Below are positions 1 through 6,932 of a stretch of 38,739 bases of DNA, piece by piece. Origin of the DNA: Candidatus Methylomicrobium oryzae (GTDB lineage: Bacteria > Pseudomonadota > Gammaproteobacteria > Methylococcales > Methylomonadaceae); assembly GCF_016745425.1 (NCBI RefSeq), contig NZ_JAERVK010000024.1, positions 1 through 38,739 on the forward strand. Direction: 5' to 3'. The position numbers and the translations under genes are program-made. The stretch's first letter is position 1; each line of letters opens with the position of its first letter. Under the pieces are notes generated by a model that was not told the origin of the DNA, ran no database searches, and saw only the letters and a program-made list of their open reading frames with translations.

Positions 1-48
1 GAATTTATACAGGAATTCCCGTTTGAAAAACACAATGGGATAATACAA

Positions 49-128
49 GGATGGGTAGAGGCGTCAGCCGAAACCCATCGGTCGACATAGTCTTAATGAT
101 GGGTTTCGCTTCGCTCTACCCATCCTAC
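49..128. repeat. Dispersed palindromic repeat, GGATGGGT family, copy 1
   Basis: The outer arms read GGATGGGTAGAG and CTCTACCCATCC, and the inner parts carry GAAACCCATC and GATGGGTTTC, so the element can fold into a long hairpin. A 24-base core beginning AGAGGCGTCAGCC recurs at 36296-36387, where the right arm is also nearly identical. A shorter relative (GGATGGGTAGCGCC) lies near 34208. No reading frame is associated with it. It is probably a REP/MITE-like non-autonomous element; the family name is not known to me. Confidence 0.75.
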
Positions 129-389
129 GATCCCTCTGAGCGGGACAGGGTTTATAACCCATGCCGTTAAGTTAAGAAAAAGTGGGGTCCAAAGCTTGCT
201 TTGGAATGCAGTCTTGCTAGCCCAGCAACAGCAGGTGCTGTACGGCTGCTGGAATTTCATCAGCAAGGGAATAGGACGGTATTCCGGGTTCTCTTCCATG
301 CCTCTCCAATCCCGAAAATTAAGTAAAAAATCCTTATAAATCATTCGTAAAGGCGGTTTATGCCGGTGCGCCGGAAAGTCTGCCGGCTC
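129..389. other. Non-coding upstream region of the sigma-54 cluster
   Basis: No credible gene is seen here. The stretch contains a perfect 18-base inverted repeat at 188-205, a second set of nested short inverted repeats built on CCAGCA, CAGCA, TGCTG and TGCTGG at about 219-263, and a 13-base palindrome GGGTTTATAACCC near 149-161. An AT-rich section follows at about 315-352. The layout fits an enhancer region for the sigma-54 promoter that follows, but part of it may be a decayed dispersed repeat. Confidence 0.5.
188..205. promoter_or_regulatory. Perfect inverted repeat, candidate activator-binding site
   Basis: TCCAAAGC, then TT, then GCTTTGGA gives 8-base arms with a 2-base centre. It lies about 185 bases upstream of the -24 element of the sigma-54 promoter, within the usual distance for enhancer sites of sigma-54 activators. 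No second copy was noticed next to it, and such activators normally bind paired sites, so the role is inferred. Confidence 0.35.
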
Positions 390-405
390 TGGCACGCATG
401 TTGCT
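390..405 (+). promoter_or_regulatory. Sigma-54 (-24/-12) promoter
   Basis: The sequence TGGCACGCATGTTGCT matches the RpoN consensus TGGCACG-N4-TTGCW at every defined base, with the required ten bases between the -24 GG and the -12 GC. Transcription would start near 416, leaving a leader of about 60 bases before the ATG at 477. A gene for a sigma-54 activator lies at the far end of the same gene series (9414-10493), which supports the assignment. Confidence 0.82.
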
Positions 406-476
406 CCATGCTCTAAGTGCAACATGAGTCCTGCGTATCGACGGATGCGTTTTACGAAAAATAAAGAGAAGAAACC

Positions 477-935
477 ATGATCAAAAATACCGCAAACCCC
501 CTTCTGCTGGCGATGGTGCTGGCCGCTTCGCCCGGTTTGGCCGGCGCGGCGGAACATCGCGGCGAGCACGCGCCGGCCGCCAAGCCTTACCTTTATAAAA
601 CCCCGAAGCTTAACCGCGCGCAATTCGATGTGCTGTTGGCCAAGCCGGAAGAACTATTGATTGTCGACGTGCGCCGTCCCGATGAACTCACCCGGGTCGG
701 CGGCTTTCCGGTTTATCTGAGCGTTCAGGCCAAGCAGCTGGACGCGGCGCTACCTTTCATTCCCAAGGACAGATCCATCGTGACCGTTTCGAATCACGCC
801 GGCCGCGCGGGTGCCGCAGGCGATTTCCTGGCCGATAGAGGCTTCAAGGTGGTCGGGGCGGTAGGATCGCAAAATTATGAGGAGGAAGGGGGAAAGATTA
901 CGAAAATCGCGCCGGTGCGGAAAAAAGCCAAGTAG
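477..935 (+). CDS. Exported rhodanese-fold protein lacking the catalytic cysteine
   Basis: This 152-residue protein starts with a signal peptide (MIKN, a hydrophobic stretch, then a likely cut after GLAGAAE). The body has rhodanese-fold features: a strand with LLIVDVRRPDEL at about 60-71, and an active-site-loop equivalent SNHAGRAG near 104-111. Rhodaneses normally carry CxxGxR at this loop; here the cysteine position is Ser and the Gly position is Ala, so sulfur transfer by the usual persulfide route is unlikely. A purine-rich GAGAAGA ribosome site precedes the ATG. It is the first gene after the sigma-54 promoter, in front of the DUF1549 gene. It could be a binding or scaffold version of the fold in the periplasm; the exact role is unknown. 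Confidence 0.8.
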   Translation: MIKNTANPLLLAMVLAASPGLAGAAEHRGEHAPAAKPYLYKTPKLNRAQFDVLLAKPEELLIVDVRRPDELTRVGGFPVYLSVQAKQLDAALPFIPKDRSIVTVSNHAGRAGAAGDFLADRGFKVVGAVGSQNYEEEGGKITKIAPVRKKAK

Positions 936-1046
936 AAACGCGATGAACGCAAAGTAACGAATCACTGAATACGGTTGCCGCCAGCGCCGCCGTTCGGGAG
1001 GATGAAGCCGAGAGGATTTCATCTCCGCTTGTTTTGGAGTAGGTCA

Positions 1047-3386
1047 ATGAAAAGAAAATTATCTTATGTGCTCTTTTGGGGGATTTCGGTGGTATTGAGC
1101 ATCGATACCCCGACGGCGGACGACAAACCGGCGGCCGGCAAGGAAAGCGCGCCGGCGGCGAAGTCCAAGTCGAAGCTGTGGTCTTACCAGCCGGTTAAAG
1201 CGCCGGTGTTTCCGCCGGTCAAGCAGCAGAACTGGGTCAGGACGCCGATCGACAACTATATTCTGGCGCAACTGGAAGCCAAGGGCTTGCAGCCATCGAA
1301 AGATGTCGACCGCGCCGCCTTCATCCGCCGCGCGACGCTGGACGTCTGGGGCGTGATCCCGGCCCCGGAAGAAGTCGATGCGTTCGTGAACGACCACTCC
1401 GACAATGCTTACGAGAAGCTGGTCGACCGCCTGCTCGCTTCGCCGAAATACGGCGAACGCCAGGGGCGGAAATGGCTGGACCTGGCCCGCTACGCGGACA
1501 GCACCGGTTTCCAGAACGACAACGACCGGCTGAACATGTGGCGCTACCGCGATTACGTGATCAATGCCTTCAACCGGGACAAACCCTACGACCGCTTCAT
1601 CCAGGAGCAATTGGCGGGCGACGAGCTGTGGCCGGGCGACGAACAGGCGCTGATCGCGACCGGCTTCATGGCGCAGTTCCCCGATAACGCGAACTCGCGC
1701 GACCTGGTGCAGCGCAAATACCAGATCACCACCGACATCACCGATACGGTCGGAAAAGTGGTGCTGGGCCAGACGGTCGAGTGCGCGCGCTGCCACAACC
1801 ACAAATTCGACAAGATCAGCCAGAAGGATTATTTCTCGCTGCAGGCGTTTTTCGCGAACGTCGCGCCGGTCGACAACATTCCGGCCAGGAAGGGCGAGGT
1901 CGAGCATGATTACGAAAAGCAGTACGCCCAATGGGAAGAAGCAACGAAGGATATTCGCGCCAAGCAGAAAGCGATCATCGATACCCACCGCGAAGAGGCG
2001 CTGAAGTACCACAAGGAGCGTTACCTGACCGATTCCCGGGAAGCGATCTTCAAGCCGAAGGAAAAATGGACCGCGCAGGACCGCTGGGTGAACCATCGCC
2101 TCACGAATGTGACCGACGAGCGCAGCATGCAGTCCTTCTTCCAGGAAAAAGGCGAGAGCACCGACCCCAAAACCTACGACAAGAAGATCGCGGCGCAGTG
2201 GGCGGAACTGGACAAACTGGAGAAGCAGCTCAAGAAATTCAACGACCTGAAACCGGCGACCAGTTCCGACACCATTTCGGCGATGACCGAGCTCGGCCAT
2301 TCCGACGCCCCGCCGAGCTTCGTTTACGCGGTCGGCGATCACGAAAAGCCGCTGGAAGAAGTGCAGCCGGCATTTCCGGCCGCGATCACCGACGAAAAGC
2401 CGGACATCAAGCCGCTGCCGTTCTCGTCCGGGCGCCGCGCCGCGCTGGTCAAATGGCTGACCAGTCCGGCCAACCCTTTGACCGCGCGCGTCTATGCGAA
2501 CCGGGTCTGGGACCAGTATTTCGGCAAAGGGATTGTGGCGACAGTCAGCGATTTCGGCAAGGCCGGCGAAAAGCCGACCCATCCGGAATTGCTCGATTAT
2601 CTGGCCGACAAGTTGGTGAAGGACGGCTGGAGCGTCAAGAAACTGCACCGCGAAATCCTGCTGTCGAGCGTCTACCGGCAATCTTCCGATTACCGCGAGG
2701 ATGTGCAGAAAGCCGATGCCGAAAACAAACTGCTGGCGGTGTTCCCGAGAAAGCGCCTCGAAGCCGAGCAGGTGCGAGATTCCTTATTGGTCGCAGCCGC
2801 CAAGCTGGAAGACAAGGTCGGGGGGCCGAGCGTGTATCCGCCGCTGCCGAAGATCATCAACACCAACGGCGGCAATTTCGCCAACGACCCGGCCTGGCGC
2901 ACTTCGAAGGACGCTCACGATCACAACCGCCGCAGCCTGTACGTGTTTACGCGCCGCAGCATCCCGTATCCGATCCTGGATTCGTTCAACATGGCCTCGC
3001 CGCAGGAAGCGCACAGCAAGCGCGAGGTGACCACCACCCCATTGCAGGCGCTGACGCTGTTCAACAGCGAGCTGGTCTTCGACTGGTCGAAAGCGCTGGC
3101 CGGCCGGGTGATCAACGAAGGCGGCAAGGATGAAGCCGCGCGGATCGACCGTTTGTATCAGATCCTGTTCGCCCGCCATGCGGACGATGCCGAAAAACAA
3201 ACGCTGCTGTCGTTCCTGAAGGAGCAGGAAGGCGTGATCCGCGAAAAAGCCGCGGACGGCAAGTTCGAGATCAATATTCCGACCGGCCTCAAGGACAAGA
3301 AACTGGACGATCCGATCCGGGCGGCGGCGTTCGTGGATCTGGTGCATGCGGTGGCGAATTCGAACGAGTTTATTTACCGGTTTTAG
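1047..3386 (+). CDS. DUF1549/DUF1553 (PSCyt2/PSD1) exported protein with one CxxCH motif
   Basis: The 779-residue product has the two-domain layout common in Planctomycetes. A PSCyt2 (DUF1549) domain lies at roughly residues 45-260, with RRATLDVWGVIPAPEEV and KWLDLARYADSTG. A PSD1 (DUF1553) domain runs from about 470 to the end, with NPLTARVYANRVWDQYFG and a terminal SNEFIYRF. CARCHNHKFD at 246-250 is a possible covalent haem site. The extra N-terminal PSCyt1 cytochrome domain of many relatives is absent. I chose ATG 1047 over an upstream ATG at 975 because GGAG lies 8 bases before it and it starts directly into a signal peptide (MKRKLSYVLFWG). A charged Lys/Glu-rich middle section (about 290-430) may form coiled coil. 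The enzymatic role of this family is not established. Confidence 0.88.
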   Translation: MKRKLSYVLFWGISVVLSIDTPTADDKPAAGKESAPAAKSKSKLWSYQPVKAPVFPPVKQQNWVRTPIDNYILAQLEAKGLQPSKDVDRAAFIRRATLDVWGVIPAPEEVDAFVNDHSDNAYEKLVDRLLASPKYGERQGRKWLDLARYADSTGFQNDNDRLNMWRYRDYVINAFNRDKPYDRFIQEQLAGDELWPGDEQALIATGFMAQFPDNANSRDLVQRKYQITTDITDTVGKVVLGQTVECARCHNHKFDKISQKDYFSLQAFFANVAPVDNIPARKGEVEHDYEKQYAQWEEATKDIRAKQKAIIDTHREEALKYHKERYLTDSREAIFKPKEKWTAQDRWVNHRLTNVTDERSMQSFFQEKGESTDPKTYDKKIAAQWAELDKLEKQLKKFNDLKPATSSDTISAMTELGHSDAPPSFVYAVGDHEKPLEEVQPAFPAAITDEKPDIKPLPFSSGRRAALVKWLTSPANPLTARVYANRVWDQYFGKGIVATVSDFGKAGEKPTHPELLDYLADKLVKDGWSVKKLHREILLSSVYRQSSDYREDVQKADAENKLLAVFPRKRLEAEQVRDSLLVAAAKLEDKVGGPSVYPPLPKIINTNGGNFANDPAWRTSKDAHDHNRRSLYVFTRRSIPYPILDSFNMASPQEAHSKREVTTTPLQALTLFNSELVFDWSKALAGRVINEGGKDEAARIDRLYQILFARHADDAEKQTLLSFLKEQEGVIREKAADGKFEINIPTGLKDKKLDDPIRAAAFVDLVHAVANSNEFIYRF

Positions 3387-3452
3387 AAAACGATCGCTAC
3401 CACCGGCATTTGATAACTGAACTCTCTGGTACAAGCGCAAATTAAGACAAGT

Positions 3453-3552
3453 CGTCATCCCGGCATGGATTGCCGGGATCCAGAAGCCATGGATGGCAAG
3501 CCTTAAATACATCCTTGTAGCCTGGATTCCGGCATTCCCTGCCGGAATGACG
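3453..3552. repeat. Palindromic GTCATTCCGGC-type intergenic repeat
   Basis: Two 31-base arms (3453-3483 and 3522-3552) are imperfect reverse complements. Each contains its own hairpin, for example CCCGGCA with TGCCGGG. The type, with CGTCATYCCGGC ends, is a widespread dispersed element in proteobacterial genomes. It sits between the DUF1549/DUF1553 and DUF1501 genes and may act as a terminator or RNA-stability element, which would affect whether the two genes share one transcript. Confidence 0.8.
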
Positions 3553-3653
3553 AAATGTCTAGTTCATGCCGGTAATGCGGAGTGTGGGAGCAATGGGTTG
3601 TATGTAGGTTGTTACTTTTAATCGAATTCTTAAAAATTTAAAAGGCAAAGAAC

Positions 3654-5126
3654 ATGAAAAACAAATCGCGTCGAGATTTTTTGATTAAAACCGGCTACGG
3701 ATTGGGCGGCTTGGGCGGGCTGGCCGTGACCGGCCTGATACCGGGCGGCGGGGTGATCGCCAGCGCGCTGGCCGACGATGCCGGCCTGCAGGCGCTGGCC
3801 GGCGCCAATCCGCTGGCACCGAAAGCGCCGCATTTTCCGGCCAAGGCCAAGACCGTAATCTGGCTGCACATGGCGGGCGCGCCGAGCACGCTGGACCTGT
3901 ACGACTACAAACCGGAGCTGGTCAAACGGGCTGGAACCGGCATACCGGCGTCGTTCCTGCAAGGAATTAAAACCAGTACCCAGGGCGGCATCACCAAACT
4001 GATCGCGACCAAACGCACCTGGAAGCAGCACGGGCAGAGCGGCGCCTGGTTTTCGGATTGGCTGCCGAATCTGGCCGAGCATGCGGACGATCTGGCCTTC
4101 ATCAAGTCCAGCGTGACGATCGGCGCGACCCATGACATTTCGATCATGAAGCTGAATTCCGGCGGCCTGAATCCCGGCCGCCCGACGCTGGGCGCCTGGG
4201 TGCAGTATGCGCTGGGCTCGGCCAATCCGAATCTGCCGGCCTATGTGGTGCTCTACAACGATAAGCGCGAACCCAGAGGCGGGGTGACCAACTGGGAGTC
4301 GGGCTTCCTGCCGGCGGTCTATCAGGGCACGCCGTTCCGTCCGGGCAATTCACCGATCCTGCACCTGAACAATCCGGAATACCTGGCCGCGGCCGAGAAG
4401 CGCCACGCGCTGGATTTATTGAAACGGTTGAACGAAAAGCACGGTTCGCGCTATCCCGAGGACAGCGAATTGAAAGCCCGCGCCGAATCCTACGAACTGG
4501 CCTACCGGATGCAGGAAACCGCGCCGGAAGCGGTCGACTACAGCAAAGAGTCCGACGCGACCAAGGCATTGTACGGGCTGAACGACGAGCTGACCAAGCC
4601 GTACGGCGAACTGCTGCTGCGCGCCCGGCGCCTGGCCGAGCGCGGCGTGCGCTTCATCCAAGTCGTCTCCGGCCCGACCGACATCAAGGGCGACAGCCGC
4701 GATTGGGACGCGCATCAAAACATCGAAGACAACCACGGCAAGCATTCGAAGATCGTCGACAAACCGATCGCGGGCCTGTTGAAGGATCTGAAGGCGAAAG
4801 GCCTGCTGGATTCGACACTGGTGGTCTGGACGTCCGAATTCGGCCGGACCCCGTGGAGCGAATCCGGCGACGGCCGCGACCACAATCCCTGGGGTTATAC
4901 CCAATGGATCGCCGGCGGCGGCATCAAGGCGGGCTATACCCACGGCGGCACCGACGAACTCGGCGTACAGGCGCTGAAGGGTGCCGAGGTCGATACCTAC
5001 GACCTGCACGCGACGATCCTCAATCAGTTGGGGCTGGACCACCTGAAGCTGATCTACAAATACCAGGGCCGTTCCGAACGGCCGACCGTGGTTTACGGCA
5101 AGGTGATCAAAGAATTGATCGCCTGA
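3654..5126 (+). CDS. DUF1501 protein with Tat signal
   Basis: This 490-residue protein starts with a twin-arginine signal (SRRDFLIK at residues 5-12, then a Gly-rich hydrophobic stretch to about residue 40), so it should be folded before export by the Tat system. The body is a DUF1501 domain, a family placed in the alkaline phosphatase/sulfatase superfamily, with TVIWLHMAGAPSTLDLYD near 64-81, RGVRFIQV near 331-338 and WTSEFGRTPWSESGDGRDHNPWG near 394-416. The His/Asp pairs in the last two could bind metal. DUF1501 genes are commonly found beside DUF1549/DUF1553 genes, as here, implying a shared function that is still undefined. AAGG precedes the ATG. TatA and TatB genes occur later in the same series. 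Confidence 0.9.
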   Translation: MKNKSRRDFLIKTGYGLGGLGGLAVTGLIPGGGVIASALADDAGLQALAGANPLAPKAPHFPAKAKTVIWLHMAGAPSTLDLYDYKPELVKRAGTGIPASFLQGIKTSTQGGITKLIATKRTWKQHGQSGAWFSDWLPNLAEHADDLAFIKSSVTIGATHDISIMKLNSGGLNPGRPTLGAWVQYALGSANPNLPAYVVLYNDKREPRGGVTNWESGFLPAVYQGTPFRPGNSPILHLNNPEYLAAAEKRHALDLLKRLNEKHGSRYPEDSELKARAESYELAYRMQETAPEAVDYSKESDATKALYGLNDELTKPYGELLLRARRLAERGVRFIQVVSGPTDIKGDSRDWDAHQNIEDNHGKHSKIVDKPIAGLLKDLKAKGLLDSTLVVWTSEFGRTPWSESGDGRDHNPWGYTQWIAGGGIKAGYTHGGTDELGVQALKGAEVDTYDLHATILNQLGLDHLKLIYKYQGRSERPTVVYGKVIKELIA

Positions 5127-5178
5127 GGATGCTGCCATGAAAGCGCTCGCGCTGCCGGTCGATCAAGGCCGGTTGAAT

Positions 5179-5198
5179 CCGCCGGGTTGAGCCGGCGG
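5179..5198 (+). other. Intergenic GC-rich hairpin
   Basis: CCGCCGG and CCGGCGG pair around a six-base loop, between the DUF1501 and cytochrome genes. No T-tract follows, so it is more likely an RNA-stability or attenuating stem than a full terminator. Confidence 0.4.
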
Positions 5199-5248
5199 CC
5201 GGCGGTGCGGCAAGGATTATAGGGATACCGGGATGAGGATTTTTCAAG

Positions 5249-5635
5249 ATGCGTAACACCCTAATTTTGTTTGCGATCGCATTGACTCTGGCGGGCGGCG
5301 CGGTTTCCGCCGAAAGCGATTTCGACTTCGAGGAATTGATGAACGAGGTCGAAACTCAGACGCAAGAGGTGCAGAACGCGATCGCGGCGAAGGATTTTAC
5401 CACCGCCGGCACCGAAGCGAAGGCACTGCAAAACGCCTTCAAACTGGTCGAAGGTTATTTCGCCGATCGCGGCGACGCGGCCGACGCGGTCGCCAATGCG
5501 CAGGATTACCAGAAGAAGGCCCAGGCGATCCAGGATGCGCTGAGCACCGGCGATGCCGCCAGGGCGGCCGATACCGCCGCCGATTTTTCCAAACAATGCC
5601 GCGGCGCCTGCCACGACAAATACAAACCTTTGTAA
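5249..5635 (+). CDS. Small cytochrome c'/c556-like protein with CX3CH haem motif
   Basis: The product is 128 residues: a Sec signal peptide (MRNTLILFAIALTLAGGAVSA), then an all-helical Ala/Asp/Lys-rich body without prolines, then a C-terminal haem site, QCRGACHDKYKPL. The placement of the haem motif at the end of a four-helix-bundle-sized protein, followed by Tyr-Lys, matches cytochrome c' and c556. The motif is C117-R-G-A-C121-H122, one residue longer than the standard CxxCH. Codons at 5597-5614 (TGC CGC GGC GCC TGC CAC) show this directly. Standard Ccm machinery handles CX3CH poorly, so haem attachment is uncertain. It probably acts in the periplasm beside the peroxiredoxin and dihaem cytochrome genes that follow. 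Confidence 0.78.
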   Translation: MRNTLILFAIALTLAGGAVSAESDFDFEELMNEVETQTQEVQNAIAAKDFTTAGTEAKALQNAFKLVEGYFADRGDAADAVANAQDYQKKAQAIQDALSTGDAARAADTAADFSKQCRGACHDKYKPL

Positions 5636-5640
5636 ACGGA

Positions 5641-6234
5641 ATGCCGATGACACGCTTATTTCTAACAATTCTGCTCTCTCATCTGTTTGCCTCGCCGGCG
5701 CTTGCGGTCCTGCCTGAAGGCCATCCGGCCCCCGCCGTGCAGGCGCAAGCCTCGCTGGCCGGCAAAGCCTTTAATTATTCGCTTAAGGAGGCCCTCCGGA
5801 AGGGCCCCGTGGTGGTGTATTTCTTTCCGTCGGCCTATACCGGCGGTTGCAACATTCAGGCGCACAGTTTCGCGGTGGATTACGACAAATTCGCCGCGGC
5901 CGGAGCCACTATCGTCGGCGTCTCGCTGGACGGCATCGAACGGCTGAACGCGTTCTCCGCCGATCCTCAGTATTGCGCCGGCAAGTTTCCGGTCGTTGCG
6001 GACGTGGACGGCAAGATCGCGAAAGCCTTCGACGTGGCGGTTCGGGATCCGTCGCCCGGCAAGACCGATACGCGCGGGGACGAAATTACCCACGGCTTCG
6101 CCGAGCGGGCGACTTTCGTGATTACCCCCGACGGCAAAATTGCCGCCACGGTCGGCGGCCTGAAACCGAAAGAAAATGTCGCCAAGGCCCTGGACATCGT
6201 GCAGCAACTGAAAGCAGGGCGGAAGGCGATCTGA
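5641..6234 (+). CDS. Exported peroxiredoxin (AhpC/TSA family)
   Basis: This is a thiol peroxidase-like protein of about 197 residues. The peroxidatic site PSAYTGGC at 63-70 fits the family signature PxxxTxxC, with C70 as the attacking cysteine. C112 in YCAGKFPV is a candidate resolving cysteine, suggesting a two-Cys mechanism. A signal peptide (MPMTRLFLTILLSHLFASPALA) places it in the periplasm, unusual for a family that is mostly cytoplasmic. The start is 5641, or 5647 (MTRLF); both lie 5-11 bases after the cytochrome stop, so upstream in-frame codons inside the cytochrome gene were not used. The gene is followed after 3 bases by a dihaem cytochrome. A role in periplasmic peroxide removal, possibly with electrons from the neighbouring cytochromes, is inference. 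Confidence 0.85.
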   Translation: MPMTRLFLTILLSHLFASPALAVLPEGHPAPAVQAQASLAGKAFNYSLKEALRKGPVVVYFFPSAYTGGCNIQAHSFAVDYDKFAAAGATIVGVSLDGIERLNAFSADPQYCAGKFPVVADVDGKIAKAFDVAVRDPSPGKTDTRGDEITHGFAERATFVITPDGKIAATVGGLKPKENVAKALDIVQQLKAGRKAI

Positions 6235-6237
6235 AGA

Positions 6238-6894
6238 ATGGCGTTTTCGCAATGGATGGCAGCGGGGTTGTTCCTGGCGTTTTCATCAATCGGCGTAAGC
6301 GCGGCCGGGTTTGGCGGCGAAGGATCGACCTCGCGCGCCGGCAATGGCGATCCCTCGGCAGGCAGGGAAAAGGCGGATGCCGGCCGCTGCCTGGAATGCC
6401 ACGGCGATGAGGGCAACAGCGGCGACATAAGGATTCCGAATCACGCCGGTCAATATGCCGGCTATCTGGTCAAGCAGCTCCATGATTTTCAAACCGGCGC
6501 GCGGCAGCATGCGGTAATGTCGGTGATGGCCGAAGACCTCGATGCGGCCGACATGGCCGACATCGCGGCTTATTTCGCCGCGCAAAAACCGATGCGGGGA
6601 CAGGGCGGCAACAGCAATCGAGCCGTGCCCGATCTGTTCGTGCACGGCGACGCCGGGCGCGGCATTCCGGCCTGCGCCGGCTGCCACGGCCGGCACGGCG
6701 AGGGCAGGGTGGATAAGAACGGCACCGTTTATCCGGTCATCGGCGGCCAGCGCAAGGTGTATTTGCGCTCCCAGCTGGTCGGCTGGAAATTGGGCGAACG
6801 CCAAAACAGCCCCGATAGCGTGATGAACCGGGTCGCCGGGCGCTTGAGCGAGGACGAGATCGAGGCATTGGCCGATTATCTGTCGGGACTCTAG
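6238..6894 (+). CDS. Dihaem cytochrome c (c4-like)
   Basis: The 218-residue product has a signal peptide ending near residue 23 and two class-I cytochrome domains. The first haem motif is CLECH at 51-55 and the second is CAGCH at 146-150. Candidate axial methionines are M94 or M97 for the first haem and M196 for the second. The two-domain layout and length resemble cytochrome c4 and related soluble electron carriers. It starts three bases after the peroxiredoxin stop, so the two are almost certainly co-transcribed. The likely job is electron transfer in the periplasm; partners cannot be read from the sequence. Confidence 0.87.
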   Translation: MAFSQWMAAGLFLAFSSIGVSAAGFGGEGSTSRAGNGDPSAGREKADAGRCLECHGDEGNSGDIRIPNHAGQYAGYLVKQLHDFQTGARQHAVMSVMAEDLDAADMADIAAYFAAQKPMRGQGGNSNRAVPDLFVHGDAGRGIPACAGCHGRHGEGRVDKNGTVYPVIGGQRKVYLRSQLVGWKLGERQNSPDSVMNRVAGRLSEDEIEALADYLSGL

Positions 6895-6932
6895 TCCCCC
6901 TAGTTAATGATTCAACGTTAAGGATTACCCTC

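Noticed and set aside
1059-2681. Long minus-strand open frame of 540 codons
   Set aside because: It is the complement of the DUF1549/DUF1553 gene in GC-rich sequence. Its translation is Arg/Val/Gly-rich without domains, while the plus strand has clear family motifs.
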